A DNA stretch of 34,527 nt. Source: Bacteroidales bacterium. Lineage in GTDB: Bacteria > Bacteroidota > Bacteroidia > Bacteroidales > VadinHA17. Shown here in pieces: positions 8,860 through 15,463 of the stretch. Positions within the stretch are counted from its first letter, which is position 1. The number at the start of each line of letters is the position of its first letter. Position numbers and translations under genes: made by a program. The DNA lies in the NCBI GenBank assembly GCA_012519515.1, contig JAAYQC010000128.1, positions 1 through 34,527 of the forward strand, written 5' to 3'. The notes under the pieces were generated by a model that was not told where the DNA came from, did no database searches, and worked only from the letters and a program-made list of their open reading frames with translations.

Positions 8860-8884
8860 GTAGCCCGCTCATGAGTGGGCCTAC
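8860..8884. repeat. Palindrome in the tolC operon leader
   Basis: GTAG-CCCgCTCATGAGtGGG-c-CTAC is a nearly perfect palindrome centred at 8871/8872, 25 bases upstream of the tolC-like ATG. In RNA it makes a 14-bp hairpin with one bulge. It could be a leader hairpin, an operator, or a copy of a dispersed palindromic repeat. Confidence 0.45.
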
Positions 8885-9138
8885 ATGACTGAAAATTATA
8901 TAAATATATAAATATAAATATGTGTTTATGCATTTGACACATGTGGGTTTCATGATAAATTGTTTGTTAGAATCATTGCGATCGGCTTACCTTATAATGA
9001 TTGATTTTTCTCCTGAATGCTGCATATAACACAAAAAAAACTCACTACGGTCGCTGCTTTAAAATAAGGCTACGAAGATAAGCAATTAGGAGAATATGGC
9101 ATAAACGGCAGGTTCTTATATCATTTTTTGTCTTATAT

Positions 9139-9170
9139 TTTGGTTGCGATTTTCAAATTACCTATCTTTC
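9139..9170 (+). promoter_or_regulatory. Candidate promoter of the aldolase gene
   Basis: TTTG at 9139-9142 and TATCTTTC at 9163-9170 are separated by 20 bases. This matches the Bacteroidota -33/-7 layout (TTTG, 19-21 bases, TAnnTTTG) with one mismatch. Transcription would start about 20 bases before the ATG at 9196. Confidence 0.45.
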
Positions 9171-9195
9171 ACGAATCATTTAAATACTTAATATT

Positions 9196-10167
9196 ATGCT
9201 TCATTATAAAGAATTAGGCTTGGTTAACTCGAGAGAGATGTTCAGGAAGGCAATGGCGGGCGGATATGCGATTCCCGCGTTCAATTTCAATAACATGGAA
9301 CAGCTGCAGGCTATTATCAGCGCCTGTGTTGAGACCAGATCTCCGGTTATTCTTCAGGTGTCGAAAGGTGCCCGCAAGTATGCAAACCAGACTTTACTTC
9401 AGTATCTTGCCAAGGGTGCAGTTGAATATTCGAAAGAACTGGGATACGCGATTCCGATAGTGCTTCACCTCGATCACGGGGATACGTTTGAAACCTGCAA
9501 ATCGTGTATCGAGACGGGATTTTCGTCAGTCATGATCGACGGATCGCATTTCCCCTATGAAGAGAACGTCAGACTTACGAAACAGGTGGTTGAGTATGCT
9601 CATCAGTTTGATGTCACCGTTGAAGGAGAGCTAGGAGTGCTTGCCGGGATTGAGGATGAAGTATCGGCAGAACACTCGACATATACCAAGCCTGAGGAGG
9701 TTGAGGATTTCGTGAAGAAGACAGGCGTTGATTCACTGGCTATCTCGATAGGAACATCGCATGGAGCATTCAAGTTCAAGGTAAAGCCCGGTGAGCTTCC
9801 TCCTCCACTTCGTTTTGACATTCTTGAGGAGTGCGAGAGAAGGATTCCCGGTTTCCCGATAGTGCTTCACGGAGCATCATCGGTTCCCCAGGATATTGTT
9901 GCCGAGATAAACCGCTATGGAGGCAAGCTTGAGAATGCAGCCGGAGTTTCGGAAGACCAGCTCAGAAGGGCAGCTGCATCGGCTGTTTGCAAAATCAATA
10001 TCGACAGTGACGGAAGGCTTGCCATGACTGCTGCTATCAGGAAGGTGTTTGTGGAAAGCCCCGGTGAATTTGATCCGCGCAAGTATCTCGGGCCTGCCCG
10101 CGATAAACTTAAGGAACTTTACAAGCACAAGATAGTCAACGTGCTGGGAAGCGAAGGAAAGGCTTAG
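9196..10167 (+). CDS. fba: Class II fructose-1,6-bisphosphate aldolase
   Basis: A zinc-dependent aldolase of glycolysis/gluconeogenesis, cleaving fructose-1,6-bisphosphate to glyceraldehyde-3-phosphate and DHAP. At 323 residues it is like other class II ketose-bisphosphate aldolases. The catalytic Asp/Zn-His motif HLDHGD is at about 91-96. It is followed by SVMIDGSHFPYEEN (about 113-126), the second metal-side segment VEGELGVLAGIED, the SIGTSHGAFKF phosphate loop, and LHGASSVP. It stands as a single gene with its own promoter-like boxes and a strong terminator at 10225-10247. A close relative acting on tagatose bisphosphate cannot be fully excluded. Confidence 0.95.
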   Translation: MLHYKELGLVNSREMFRKAMAGGYAIPAFNFNNMEQLQAIISACVETRSPVILQVSKGARKYANQTLLQYLAKGAVEYSKELGYAIPIVLHLDHGDTFETCKSCIETGFSSVMIDGSHFPYEENVRLTKQVVEYAHQFDVTVEGELGVLAGIEDEVSAEHSTYTKPEEVEDFVKKTGVDSLAISIGTSHGAFKFKVKPGELPPPLRFDILEECERRIPGFPIVLHGASSVPQDIVAEINRYGGKLENAAGVSEDQLRRAAASAVCKINIDSDGRLAMTAAIRKVFVESPGEFDPRKYLGPARDKLKELYKHKIVNVLGSEGKA

Positions 10168-10224
10168 CGATTCCGCGGCTGCACAGTTGTGGGCTAAAAG
10201 TTTTTAATATGATATAATACGGGG

Positions 10225-10250
10225 AGCCAGTCACTTAATGACTGGCTTTT
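10225..10250 (+). terminator. Rho-independent terminator after fba
   Basis: Perfect 9-bp arms AGCCAGTCA (10225-10233) and TGACTGGCT (10239-10247) surround a 5-base loop and run into TTTCATTTCTT. It lies about 60 bases after the aldolase stop codon. Confidence 0.8.
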
Positions 10251-10336
10251 CATTTCTTGTTAAAAACTAATCACGCCCCCAAAAATAAAGAGTTCAGGAT
10301 TTTCTAAATTAGCATTTATATTCAATTGCAGGGGTT

Positions 10337-10567
10337 TTGAAACGTGTTCCATATAAAGAGGAGCGGTTAAAAAGAAACAACAGGATTACCGTTATGCTTA
10401 ACAACAGGGAAGCCAGGGCTCTCGGGATTTATTGCAGCCGCTACCGTATCTCCAACAAGTCGGAATTTCTTAGAGAGACCCTGATGAAGGCTATTCTGAA
10501 GCGCTTTGACGAAGAGCATCCGTCGTTGTGGGAGGAACCGGAACCCACTCTTTTCAACCAGCAATAG
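10337..10567 (+). CDS. Small basic ribbon-helix-helix-like protein
   Basis: A 76-residue protein. The basic N-terminus (KEERLKRNNRITVMLNNREARALG) followed by a helix pair (SKSEFLRETLMKAILKRF-like) has the shape of an RHH/Arc-type or MobC-like DNA-binding fold: one short strand, then two helices. The acidic/proline tail (EEHPSLWEEPEP) is separate. The start is uncertain. TTG at 10337 keeps the whole basic strand, but its G-rich run lies very close, and the next ATG (10394) would remove most of it. It stands alone between the fba terminator and the SiaC-like gene, so a regulator role is possible. No target is known. Confidence 0.6.
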   Translation: MKRVPYKEERLKRNNRITVMLNNREARALGIYCSRYRISNKSEFLRETLMKAILKRFDEEHPSLWEEPEPTLFNQQ

Positions 10568-10665
10568 CAGATTTTCATAGTCCCTTTACTGTTTCCTGAT
10601 ATTTCTTCAAAAATCTCATCCATTAATTACAGAATAATTTTCGGGACTCTACGTTTGTTAGTTTG

Positions 10666-11100
10666 ATGAAAGGCTTAACAGGTATACAGAAATACGTTGT
10701 TGAACCAACCAGAAGAACTCCGCGGGTCTTACTGGGGCCCGGAAAGATCTTTATCGTGGGACGTTCAATTCCGGAGAATCCGGGCGAGTTTTACCGTCCG
10801 GTTTTTGACTGGATCAGATCTTACGTTCGTGCCGGGGGACAGAGGACCAGCGTTGAATTTGGATTTGAATACATCAATACCAGTTCCACCAAGTGGATTT
10901 ACAACATAATAAAGGAAATATCCTCAATGAAGGATCTCAGCGAGAATGTTAGCATCTGCTGGTATTATGATGCCGGAGATGAGGATATGTGTGAGCTCGC
11001 GTTCATTATGAAGTCGCTTGTCGACTGTCCGTTTTATGTCATTGAATCAGAAGTGATGCAAAGAACTCCTGATGACCAGCTTGCATTTGATGCAATGTAA
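10666..11100 (+). CDS. SiaC/DUF1987-family regulatory phosphoprotein (copy 1)
   Basis: A 144-residue cytoplasmic protein of the DUF1987 (SiaC) family. In Pseudomonas, SiaC is a partner-switch protein, phosphorylated on threonine by SiaB, dephosphorylated by SiaA, and controlling a diguanylate cyclase. Here the family features are the RRTPRVLLGP opening, IVGRSIPENPGEFYRPVFDWI (helix 1 region) and EYINTSSTKWIYNIIKEI. The NTSS at 71-74 is where the regulatory Thr is expected. The acidic Y-Y segment WYYDAGDEDM follows. It starts at ATG 10666, since TTG one codon earlier is less likely. No kinase or phosphatase gene is adjacent. The nearest candidate phosphatase is at 2837-4066. Confidence 0.85.
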   Translation: MKGLTGIQKYVVEPTRRTPRVLLGPGKIFIVGRSIPENPGEFYRPVFDWIRSYVRAGGQRTSVEFGFEYINTSSTKWIYNIIKEISSMKDLSENVSICWYYDAGDEDMCELAFIMKSLVDCPFYVIESEVMQRTPDDQLAFDAM

Positions 11101-11131
11101 TACGGCTTAATTCTTTATTTAAAAATTTTCC

Positions 11132-11139
11132 TATTTTTG
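11132..11139 (+). promoter_or_regulatory. Candidate -7 box for tRNA-Gln
   Basis: TATTTTTG fits TAnnTTTG exactly and lies 19 bases before the tRNA 5' end. No matching TTTG -33 box was found, so the call rests on one motif and its position. Confidence 0.35.
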
Positions 11140-11158
11140 CAGCACCGTTGAGGCAGAC

Positions 11159-11231
11159 TGACCCATGGTGTAATTGGCAACACATCGGATTTTGGTTCCG
11201 CAGAGTCCTGGTTCGAGCCCAGGTGGGTCAA
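11159..11231 (+). tRNA. tRNA-Gln (anticodon TTG)
   Basis: A 73-nt cloverleaf. The acceptor is TGACCCA/TGGGTCA with discriminator A, the D arm is GTGTAATTGGCAACAC, and the anticodon stem TCGGA/TCCGC (last pair imperfect) encloses the loop TTTTGGT, so the anticodon is TTG. The T arm is CCTGG-TTCGAGC-CCAGG. CCA is not encoded. A strong terminator follows immediately. Confidence 0.95.
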
Positions 11232-11233
11232 CA

Positions 11234-11278
11234 AAAAAAGCGCAAACAGACAAAATATATGACTGAATGCGCTTTTTT
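11234..11278 (+). terminator. Terminator after tRNA-Gln
   Basis: Arms AAAAAAGCGCA (11234-11244) and TGCGCTTTTTT (11268-11278) are perfectly complementary over 11 bp with a 23-base loop, ending in a T tract. The A/T symmetry would also allow termination of minus-strand transcription from the small membrane ORF at 11405-11584. Confidence 0.7.
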
Positions 11279-11404
11279 ATTGTAGCTTTTAATGAAACTA
11301 TACTGTAACATATTAGTTATTCAATATATCATCCCCAGGTTCCCGGGATTATGTTTAATATGGGATTTTGGGATTGCAGATGCTTTAATGACGAAGTATC
11401 TGTA

Positions 11405-11584
11405 CTATTTTATTTCCTTCTTACTTCTGAACGTCAGTGCCAGAATATTGAAGATCATTGCAATAATTGTCAGAAAAGGAGCCAGGTTATGTCGTGTGAA
11501 AAGATTTCTGCAGTCAGTAACAAACAACATACCTGTTATTACGACAATTGAAAGGATAATTACTATTATTTTGAAGATTCTCAA
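11405..11584 (-). CDS. Small two-helix membrane protein (59 aa)
   Basis: An ORF of 59 codons from a TTG at 11584 to TAG at 11405. The product has two hydrophobic helices: residues about 4-22 (FKIIVIILSIVVITGMLF) and about 35-52 (APFLTIIAMIFNILALTF). A short polar loop with Cys, Asp, Arg and His lies between them (TDCRNLFTRHN), and the basic end is RSKKEIK. This neat two-span layout with positive ends suggests a real protein. The start is not certain: TTG only, with no clear ribosome-binding site. It lies 83 bases downstream of the SiaC-like copy 2 on the same strand and before a terminator-like hairpin. The family is not recognised. Confidence 0.45.
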   Translation of the reverse strand: MRIFKIIVIILSIVVITGMLFVTDCRNLFTRHNLAPFLTIIAMIFNILALTFRSKKEIK

Positions 11585-11667
11585 ATTACTTTGTCGGTTT
11601 GAAGATAAATATATGAAGGAATTTATTCATTCCCAGAAGGTTTTACCAATATTTAACACCCGTTTTT

Positions 11668-12072
11668 TCAGGAAGGTTTTTCGATATATGCAAAATCCAT
11701 TTCCAGCATCTCTGCGAAATCCATTCCGGCTTCTTTCATGTCTGTATCTTCCTCTTCGTAATACCATTCTACTTTCACCGGAAGGCCGGAAGCACTGATA
11801 TCTTTCAGTTCGGCAAGCAGATCATAGAAAAATTTGGCAGAAGATGAGTTAAAATACATAAGATCCATCTGAAAGACGAGAGTATCCATACCGTTATTTT
11901 TACCGTCTTTTATCAATTCCTCTTTAAATCCTTTGAACCACTCTATTACAGGGTAATACATTGAACGAACATCTTCAGGAGCAGACGTTCCTCGAATACA
12001 AAAATGATTTTCTTCCGGGGAAAATATTATTTCAGGTGTACGGCGACCCTCTTCGATAACAAGTTTTTCCAT
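11668..12072 (-). CDS. SiaC/DUF1987-family regulatory phosphoprotein (copy 2)
   Basis: A 134-residue paralogue of the gene at 10666-11100. It shares RRTPEIIFSP, IRGTSAPEDVRSMYYPVIEWF, LMYFNSSSAKFFYDLL and KVEWYYEEEDTDMKEAG. The segment that reads NTSS in copy 1 is NSSS here (about 75-78), so the likely phosphorylated Thr is replaced by Ser. The protein is cytoplasmic, with no signal or membrane segment. It is transcribed away from nrfH. The small membrane ORF lies directly downstream. Whether the two copies act in one circuit or two is unknown. Confidence 0.85.
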   Translation of the reverse strand: MEKLVIEEGRRTPEIIFSPEENHFCIRGTSAPEDVRSMYYPVIEWFKGFKEELIKDGKNNGMDTLVFQMDLMYFNSSSAKFFYDLLAELKDISASGLPVKVEWYYEEEDTDMKEAGMDFAEMLEMDFAYIEKPS

Positions 12073-12482
12073 TCTAAAACATATTGTTTTACTACACAGA
12101 AATCTTTTAATGAAATTATTGCTGCCAAATATATTAATTTATTAACACTATTGCACAAAGAAAACCTGTATTATGAGAAATAAGCGCTCATATATCATGT
12201 TCACTTACAATCAATAATCAACCTAACTACTTAGCAACGAGAGGAGCAAAGGAAAAGGGGCGGTATTTAGCTGGGGAGGGAAATTCTTTGCGTAAATAAA
12301 CCTTATAAACCTAAGCTACCGCCCCGGTAGTATCTATAGGTTTAATATGGATTGATACTCTTTTGTTACCTTAAAATCGTTCTAAATTATTGTTTTCAGG
12401 CACATATAACTGATATAGAGAATAATAAATATTACAAAGATATTGGTTATCTTAGTGAGGAATTTTTATATAATTAAATATC
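12073..12482. other. Gene-free region between divergent siaC-like and nrfH genes
   Basis: 410 bases with no convincing ORF, A/T-rich apart from a G/C-rich inverted repeat (12257-12325) and a second hairpin (12329-12359). Promoters for both flanking genes should lie here. No clear CRP/FNR-type palindrome was identified by eye. Confidence 0.5.
12257..12359. ncRNA. Possible structured RNA / leader element upstream of nrfH
   Basis: GGGGCGGT...AGCT (12257-12272) pairs with AGCTACCGCCCC (12314-12325): 8 bp plus 4 bp, with an ATTT bulge and a loop of about 41 bases. A second stem follows at once, AGTATC (12329-12334) with GATACT (12354-12359), and runs into CTTTTGTT. On the + strand this could be a two-hairpin leader or a small RNA with a weak terminator. 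On the minus strand the large stem is followed by TTTTCCTTT and could end a transcript. No known RNA family was recognised. Confidence 0.35.
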
Positions 12483-13088
12483 TTGCCAAAAAAAAGCATG
12501 AGATTTATCTCAAAGCTCATACCTCCTGAAAGGTGGAGATTCCCGGTAATTGTTTTGATGGGGATATTCACGGGATTGGCTGTTTTTGCTTTATATATCT
12601 CAAATGCACCTTCTTATCTTGGAGATAAACCGGAGACCTGTGTTAACTGTCATATAATGGCTCCGCAGTATGCAACATGGTATCACAGTTCTCACCGGGA
12701 GATAACTCATTGTAACGATTGTCATGTTCCTCACAACAATATTTTCAATAAGTATTATTTCAAAGCGAAGGATGGTCTTCGTCATGCCACTATTTTCACT
12801 CTTCGCCGCGAACCTCAGGTCATTTTTATAAAGGATGAAGGCAGGGACGTTGTTCATAACAACTGTATCCGCTGTCATGAGGAACTGCTTACTGACAGCA
12901 GGTTGCTTGCCCGTGGACGTGATATACATGAATTCAGGATGGACCGCGAATGTTGGGATTGTCACAGGGAGACACCACACGGCACAGTCAACAGTCTGTC
13001 GAGTGTTCCCCATGCGCGTGTCCCCCTGCCCGGATCTGTCGTTCCCTTATGGTTAAAGGATATGGTTAGTAAAAGTAAAAAGCAATAA
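12483..13088 (+). CDS. nrfH: Cytochrome c nitrite reductase small subunit NrfH
   Basis: The tetrahaem membrane-anchored quinol dehydrogenase that passes electrons from menaquinol to NrfA. It has 201 residues with one N-terminal membrane helix (about 20-40) and four CXXCH haem motifs at about 53-57 (CVNCHIM, the NrfH-type first site with a following Met), 77-81, 128-132 and 157-161. This matches the NapC/NirT-NrfH family. The start is TTG at 12483. An ATG five codons later (12498) is an equally good choice and would not change the domains. nrfA begins one base after its stop codon. Confidence 0.95.
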   Translation: MPKKSMRFISKLIPPERWRFPVIVLMGIFTGLAVFALYISNAPSYLGDKPETCVNCHIMAPQYATWYHSSHREITHCNDCHVPHNNIFNKYYFKAKDGLRHATIFTLRREPQVIFIKDEGRDVVHNNCIRCHEELLTDSRLLARGRDIHEFRMDRECWDCHRETPHGTVNSLSSVPHARVPLPGSVVPLWLKDMVSKSKKQ

Positions 13089-13089
13089 T

Positions 13090-14598
13090 ATGAAGTCGAT
13101 TCAGGAGATACTTAAAGGCAAACCGTGGCTGGGATGGATTATATTTGCCGTTACGGTTATCATTGTTTTTTTTCTGGGTATGCTGGCTTCCTCAATAATT
13201 GAGAGAAGAGCAGAGGCTATATTTGCTTATACTCCGGCTGTGACTTTTCCTCCGGATGAACCCCGTAATGAAGTATGGGGTGAATTATTCCCACGGGAAT
13301 ACAATTCTTACATGAAAACATCGGAGACCGATTTCAAAAGCAAATATAATGGCAGTGCTATGGTTGATATGCTTGAAGAGTCGCCACGTATGGCTGTTCT
13401 ATGGGCAGGCTATTCCTTTTCCAAAGATTATAATCAGGGTCGTGGACATTATTATTCTATTGAAGATATACAGAAAACGCTTCGCACAGGGGCTCCGGAT
13501 GAAGGTGTTCCCAGTCCGCAACCCAATACATGCTGGACATGTAAAAGTCCTGATGTACCACGGCTGATGAATAAATCGGGTATTGCAGAGTTTTTCCGGG
13601 GTACATGGGATACAAAGGGAACAGAGATTATTAATCATATAGGTTGTGCCGATTGTCATGATTCAAAAACAATGAACCTGAGAATATCCCGACCAACGCT
13701 TCTTGAAGCTTTTGAGGCAATGGGACGTGACATAGAGGAAGTATCGCATCAGGAAATGAGAAGTCTGGTATGTGCCCAGTGCCATGTGGAGTATTATTTC
13801 AATAAAGAGATAGCAGAAGGAGTTGATTACCTGGTTTTCCCCTGGAGAAACGGTACAACAATTGAAGATTTGGAAAGTTACTACGATGAACTGGGTTTTT
13901 CCGACTGGACACACGCTATGAGCAGGGCTCCCATGCTTAAAGCCCAGCATCCCGATTATGAAATATATCTGACAGGTGTTCATGCCCAAAGAGGTGTGTC
14001 CTGTGCCGATTGCCATATGCCTTTTATCAGTGAGGGGGGACAGAAATTTACGGATCATCACATACAGAGCCCTCTGAATAATGTAGCTAATTCATGCCAG
14101 GTTTGTCACAGGGAAGAAACACAGGAACTAATTGAAGACGTTTATTCCCGACAGGATAAATTATTGGAAAACAGGAATATACTTGAAACGCTCCTTGTGA
14201 GATGTCATGTTGAGGCAAAGGCTGCATGGGACAGGGGGGCTGATGAGAGACAGATGAAAGATATCCTTAATGGCATCAGACGTGCCCAGTGGAGATGGGA
14301 TTTTACAGCTGCCGGTCATGGTAATTCATTTCACTCTCCTGTTGAAACAGGCCGTATCATTACCGGAGGTATAGCTATAGCGCAGGAAGCAAGAGTGCAG
14401 TTAGCCAGACTGTTATCTTCTCAGGGATATTTTGAAGAGATTCCTTATCCTGACATAAGTACAAAAGCAAAAGCACAGGAATACATAGGACTTGACATGG
14501 AGATGATTAATAAGGAAAAAGGACTGTTTCTGGAAAACGTTGTCCCCCGTTGGATGGGACAGGGCAGGGAAAGGGAAAAACGGGAGTATGTAGAATAA
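13090..14598 (+). CDS. nrfA: Ammonia-forming cytochrome c552 nitrite reductase
   Basis: A pentahaem enzyme that reduces nitrite to ammonium with six electrons (respiratory nitrite ammonification) on the periplasmic side. It has 502 residues. The catalytic haem motif CWTCK (148-152) has the lysine axial ligand that defines NrfA. Four CXXCH motifs follow at 186-190, 228-232, 305-309 and 336-340. The VEYYF segment after the third haem motif and the HAQRGVSCADCH stretch are conserved active-site and calcium-site regions. The N-terminal hydrophobic segment 14-36 is either an uncleaved anchor or a signal peptide cut after AEA (41-43). The operon context nrfH-nrfA is standard. Confidence 0.97.
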   Translation: MKSIQEILKGKPWLGWIIFAVTVIIVFFLGMLASSIIERRAEAIFAYTPAVTFPPDEPRNEVWGELFPREYNSYMKTSETDFKSKYNGSAMVDMLEESPRMAVLWAGYSFSKDYNQGRGHYYSIEDIQKTLRTGAPDEGVPSPQPNTCWTCKSPDVPRLMNKSGIAEFFRGTWDTKGTEIINHIGCADCHDSKTMNLRISRPTLLEAFEAMGRDIEEVSHQEMRSLVCAQCHVEYYFNKEIAEGVDYLVFPWRNGTTIEDLESYYDELGFSDWTHAMSRAPMLKAQHPDYEIYLTGVHAQRGVSCADCHMPFISEGGQKFTDHHIQSPLNNVANSCQVCHREETQELIEDVYSRQDKLLENRNILETLLVRCHVEAKAAWDRGADERQMKDILNGIRRAQWRWDFTAAGHGNSFHSPVETGRIITGGIAIAQEARVQLARLLSSQGYFEEIPYPDISTKAKAQEYIGLDMEMINKEKGLFLENVVPRWMGQGREREKREYVE

Positions 14599-14610
14599 CG
14601 ATATCAGTGG

Positions 14611-15447
14611 ATGAACATAAAAATTAATTATGATAAATGTACCTCTTGCGGATTATGTGTAAAGGTATGTGGTTCACAGCGTATAGGGCTGGATAAAGAC
14701 GGCAGACCATATAAAATCATAGAAGCAGGTTGTAATGATTGTGGCCATTGTGTTGCAGTGTGCCCTGTTGATGCTATCATTAATACCAGGGTCGATATGA
14801 GTGATTACCGGGTTATGACCAACCCCGGTATTTCGTATGAAAGTATTACTCATCTGGTAAGAAACAGGAGAAGCATAAGGAATTTCCTTCCTGAACAGCT
14901 TAAAAAGGAAGACATGGATAAGCTAATGGAAGTGGCACGATATATCCCTACCGGTTCGAACAAACAGTCTCTGAAATACAGATTTATTACTGATCCGGAT
15001 GTTCTGATGAAGATCAAATCGGGGATGGCATCAAAGATGCGTACTGTGGCCAGGCTGGCGAATATGTTTCCTGTAAGGTTTTTTATAAAGGAAGAGAGCA
15101 GAAAAAGTGCAAAAAGACTTCCGGATCTTTTCTATGAAGGTAATGATACTTTCCTGAGAGGCGCTCCCTGCCTTCTTGTCATCTATTCAGACGTGAAATA
15201 TTTCAAAATAACCCAGTGGGATGCAGGTATTGCATCTGCCACTATTGATATGACGGCACAGACATTGGGGATTGGCACATTGATGAACGGCTATTTTGTT
15301 GTTCTATCCAATCGTTACCGTTCTATAAAGAAACTGACCGGTCTTGGTGGCGGCCAGTCAATTCTTGCAGCCATGTGTCTGGGTTATCCTTCTGTGAAAT
15401 ACAGGAAGACAGTTTACCGGAAGCCCCCCGACATATCAGTGTTATAG
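14611..15447 (+). CDS. Ferredoxin-nitroreductase fusion protein
   Basis: A 278-residue cytoplasmic flavoprotein. Residues about 1-60 carry two [4Fe-4S] motifs: CTSCGLCVKVC at 10-20, and CNDCGHCVAVCP at about 41-52. Residues about 80-270 are a nitroreductase-type FMN domain, with RNRRSIRNF (FMN phosphate contact), a GSNKQ segment, and DAGIASATIDMTAQTLGIGT. Such fusions are common in anaerobes, but their substrates are mostly unknown. It follows nrfA by 12 bases, so it is probably co-transcribed. It could handle reduced nitrogen intermediates or be a general electron-handling enzyme. It converges with the usher gene, with only 16 bases between them. Confidence 0.88.
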   Translation: MNIKINYDKCTSCGLCVKVCGSQRIGLDKDGRPYKIIEAGCNDCGHCVAVCPVDAIINTRVDMSDYRVMTNPGISYESITHLVRNRRSIRNFLPEQLKKEDMDKLMEVARYIPTGSNKQSLKYRFITDPDVLMKIKSGMASKMRTVARLANMFPVRFFIKEESRKSAKRLPDLFYEGNDTFLRGAPCLLVIYSDVKYFKITQWDAGIASATIDMTAQTLGIGTLMNGYFVVLSNRYRSIKKLTGLGGGQSILAAMCLGYPSVKYRKTVYRKPPDISVL

Positions 15448-15463
15448 AACAAAAAAGTGAAGA

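Larger units (their letters stand above)
8836..9195. promoter_or_regulatory. Divergent intergenic region, tolC operon / aldolase
   Basis: 360 bases of A/T-rich sequence between divergent genes, which must hold promoters for both. Visible content is the 8860-8884 palindrome on the tolC side, a run of TAAATATA-type sequence at about 8895-8925, and a -33/-7 pair near the aldolase. No small gene stands out. Confidence 0.5.

Noticed and set aside
8729-8953. 74-residue minus-strand frame near the tolC start
   Set aside because: It overlaps the tolC-like gene start in another frame and its sequence is low-complexity and unlike any protein family I know.
11159-11231. tRNA-Gln as an integration (att) site
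   Set aside because: No integrase gene and no duplicated tRNA 3' end was found within the window.
11292-11798. A + strand reading frame of 168 residues, rich in hydrophobic residues
   Set aside because: It overlaps the well-supported SiaC-like gene on the minus strand and the two-helix small ORF. Its composition (runs of Ile/Leu and Arg) looks like the antisense of those genes.
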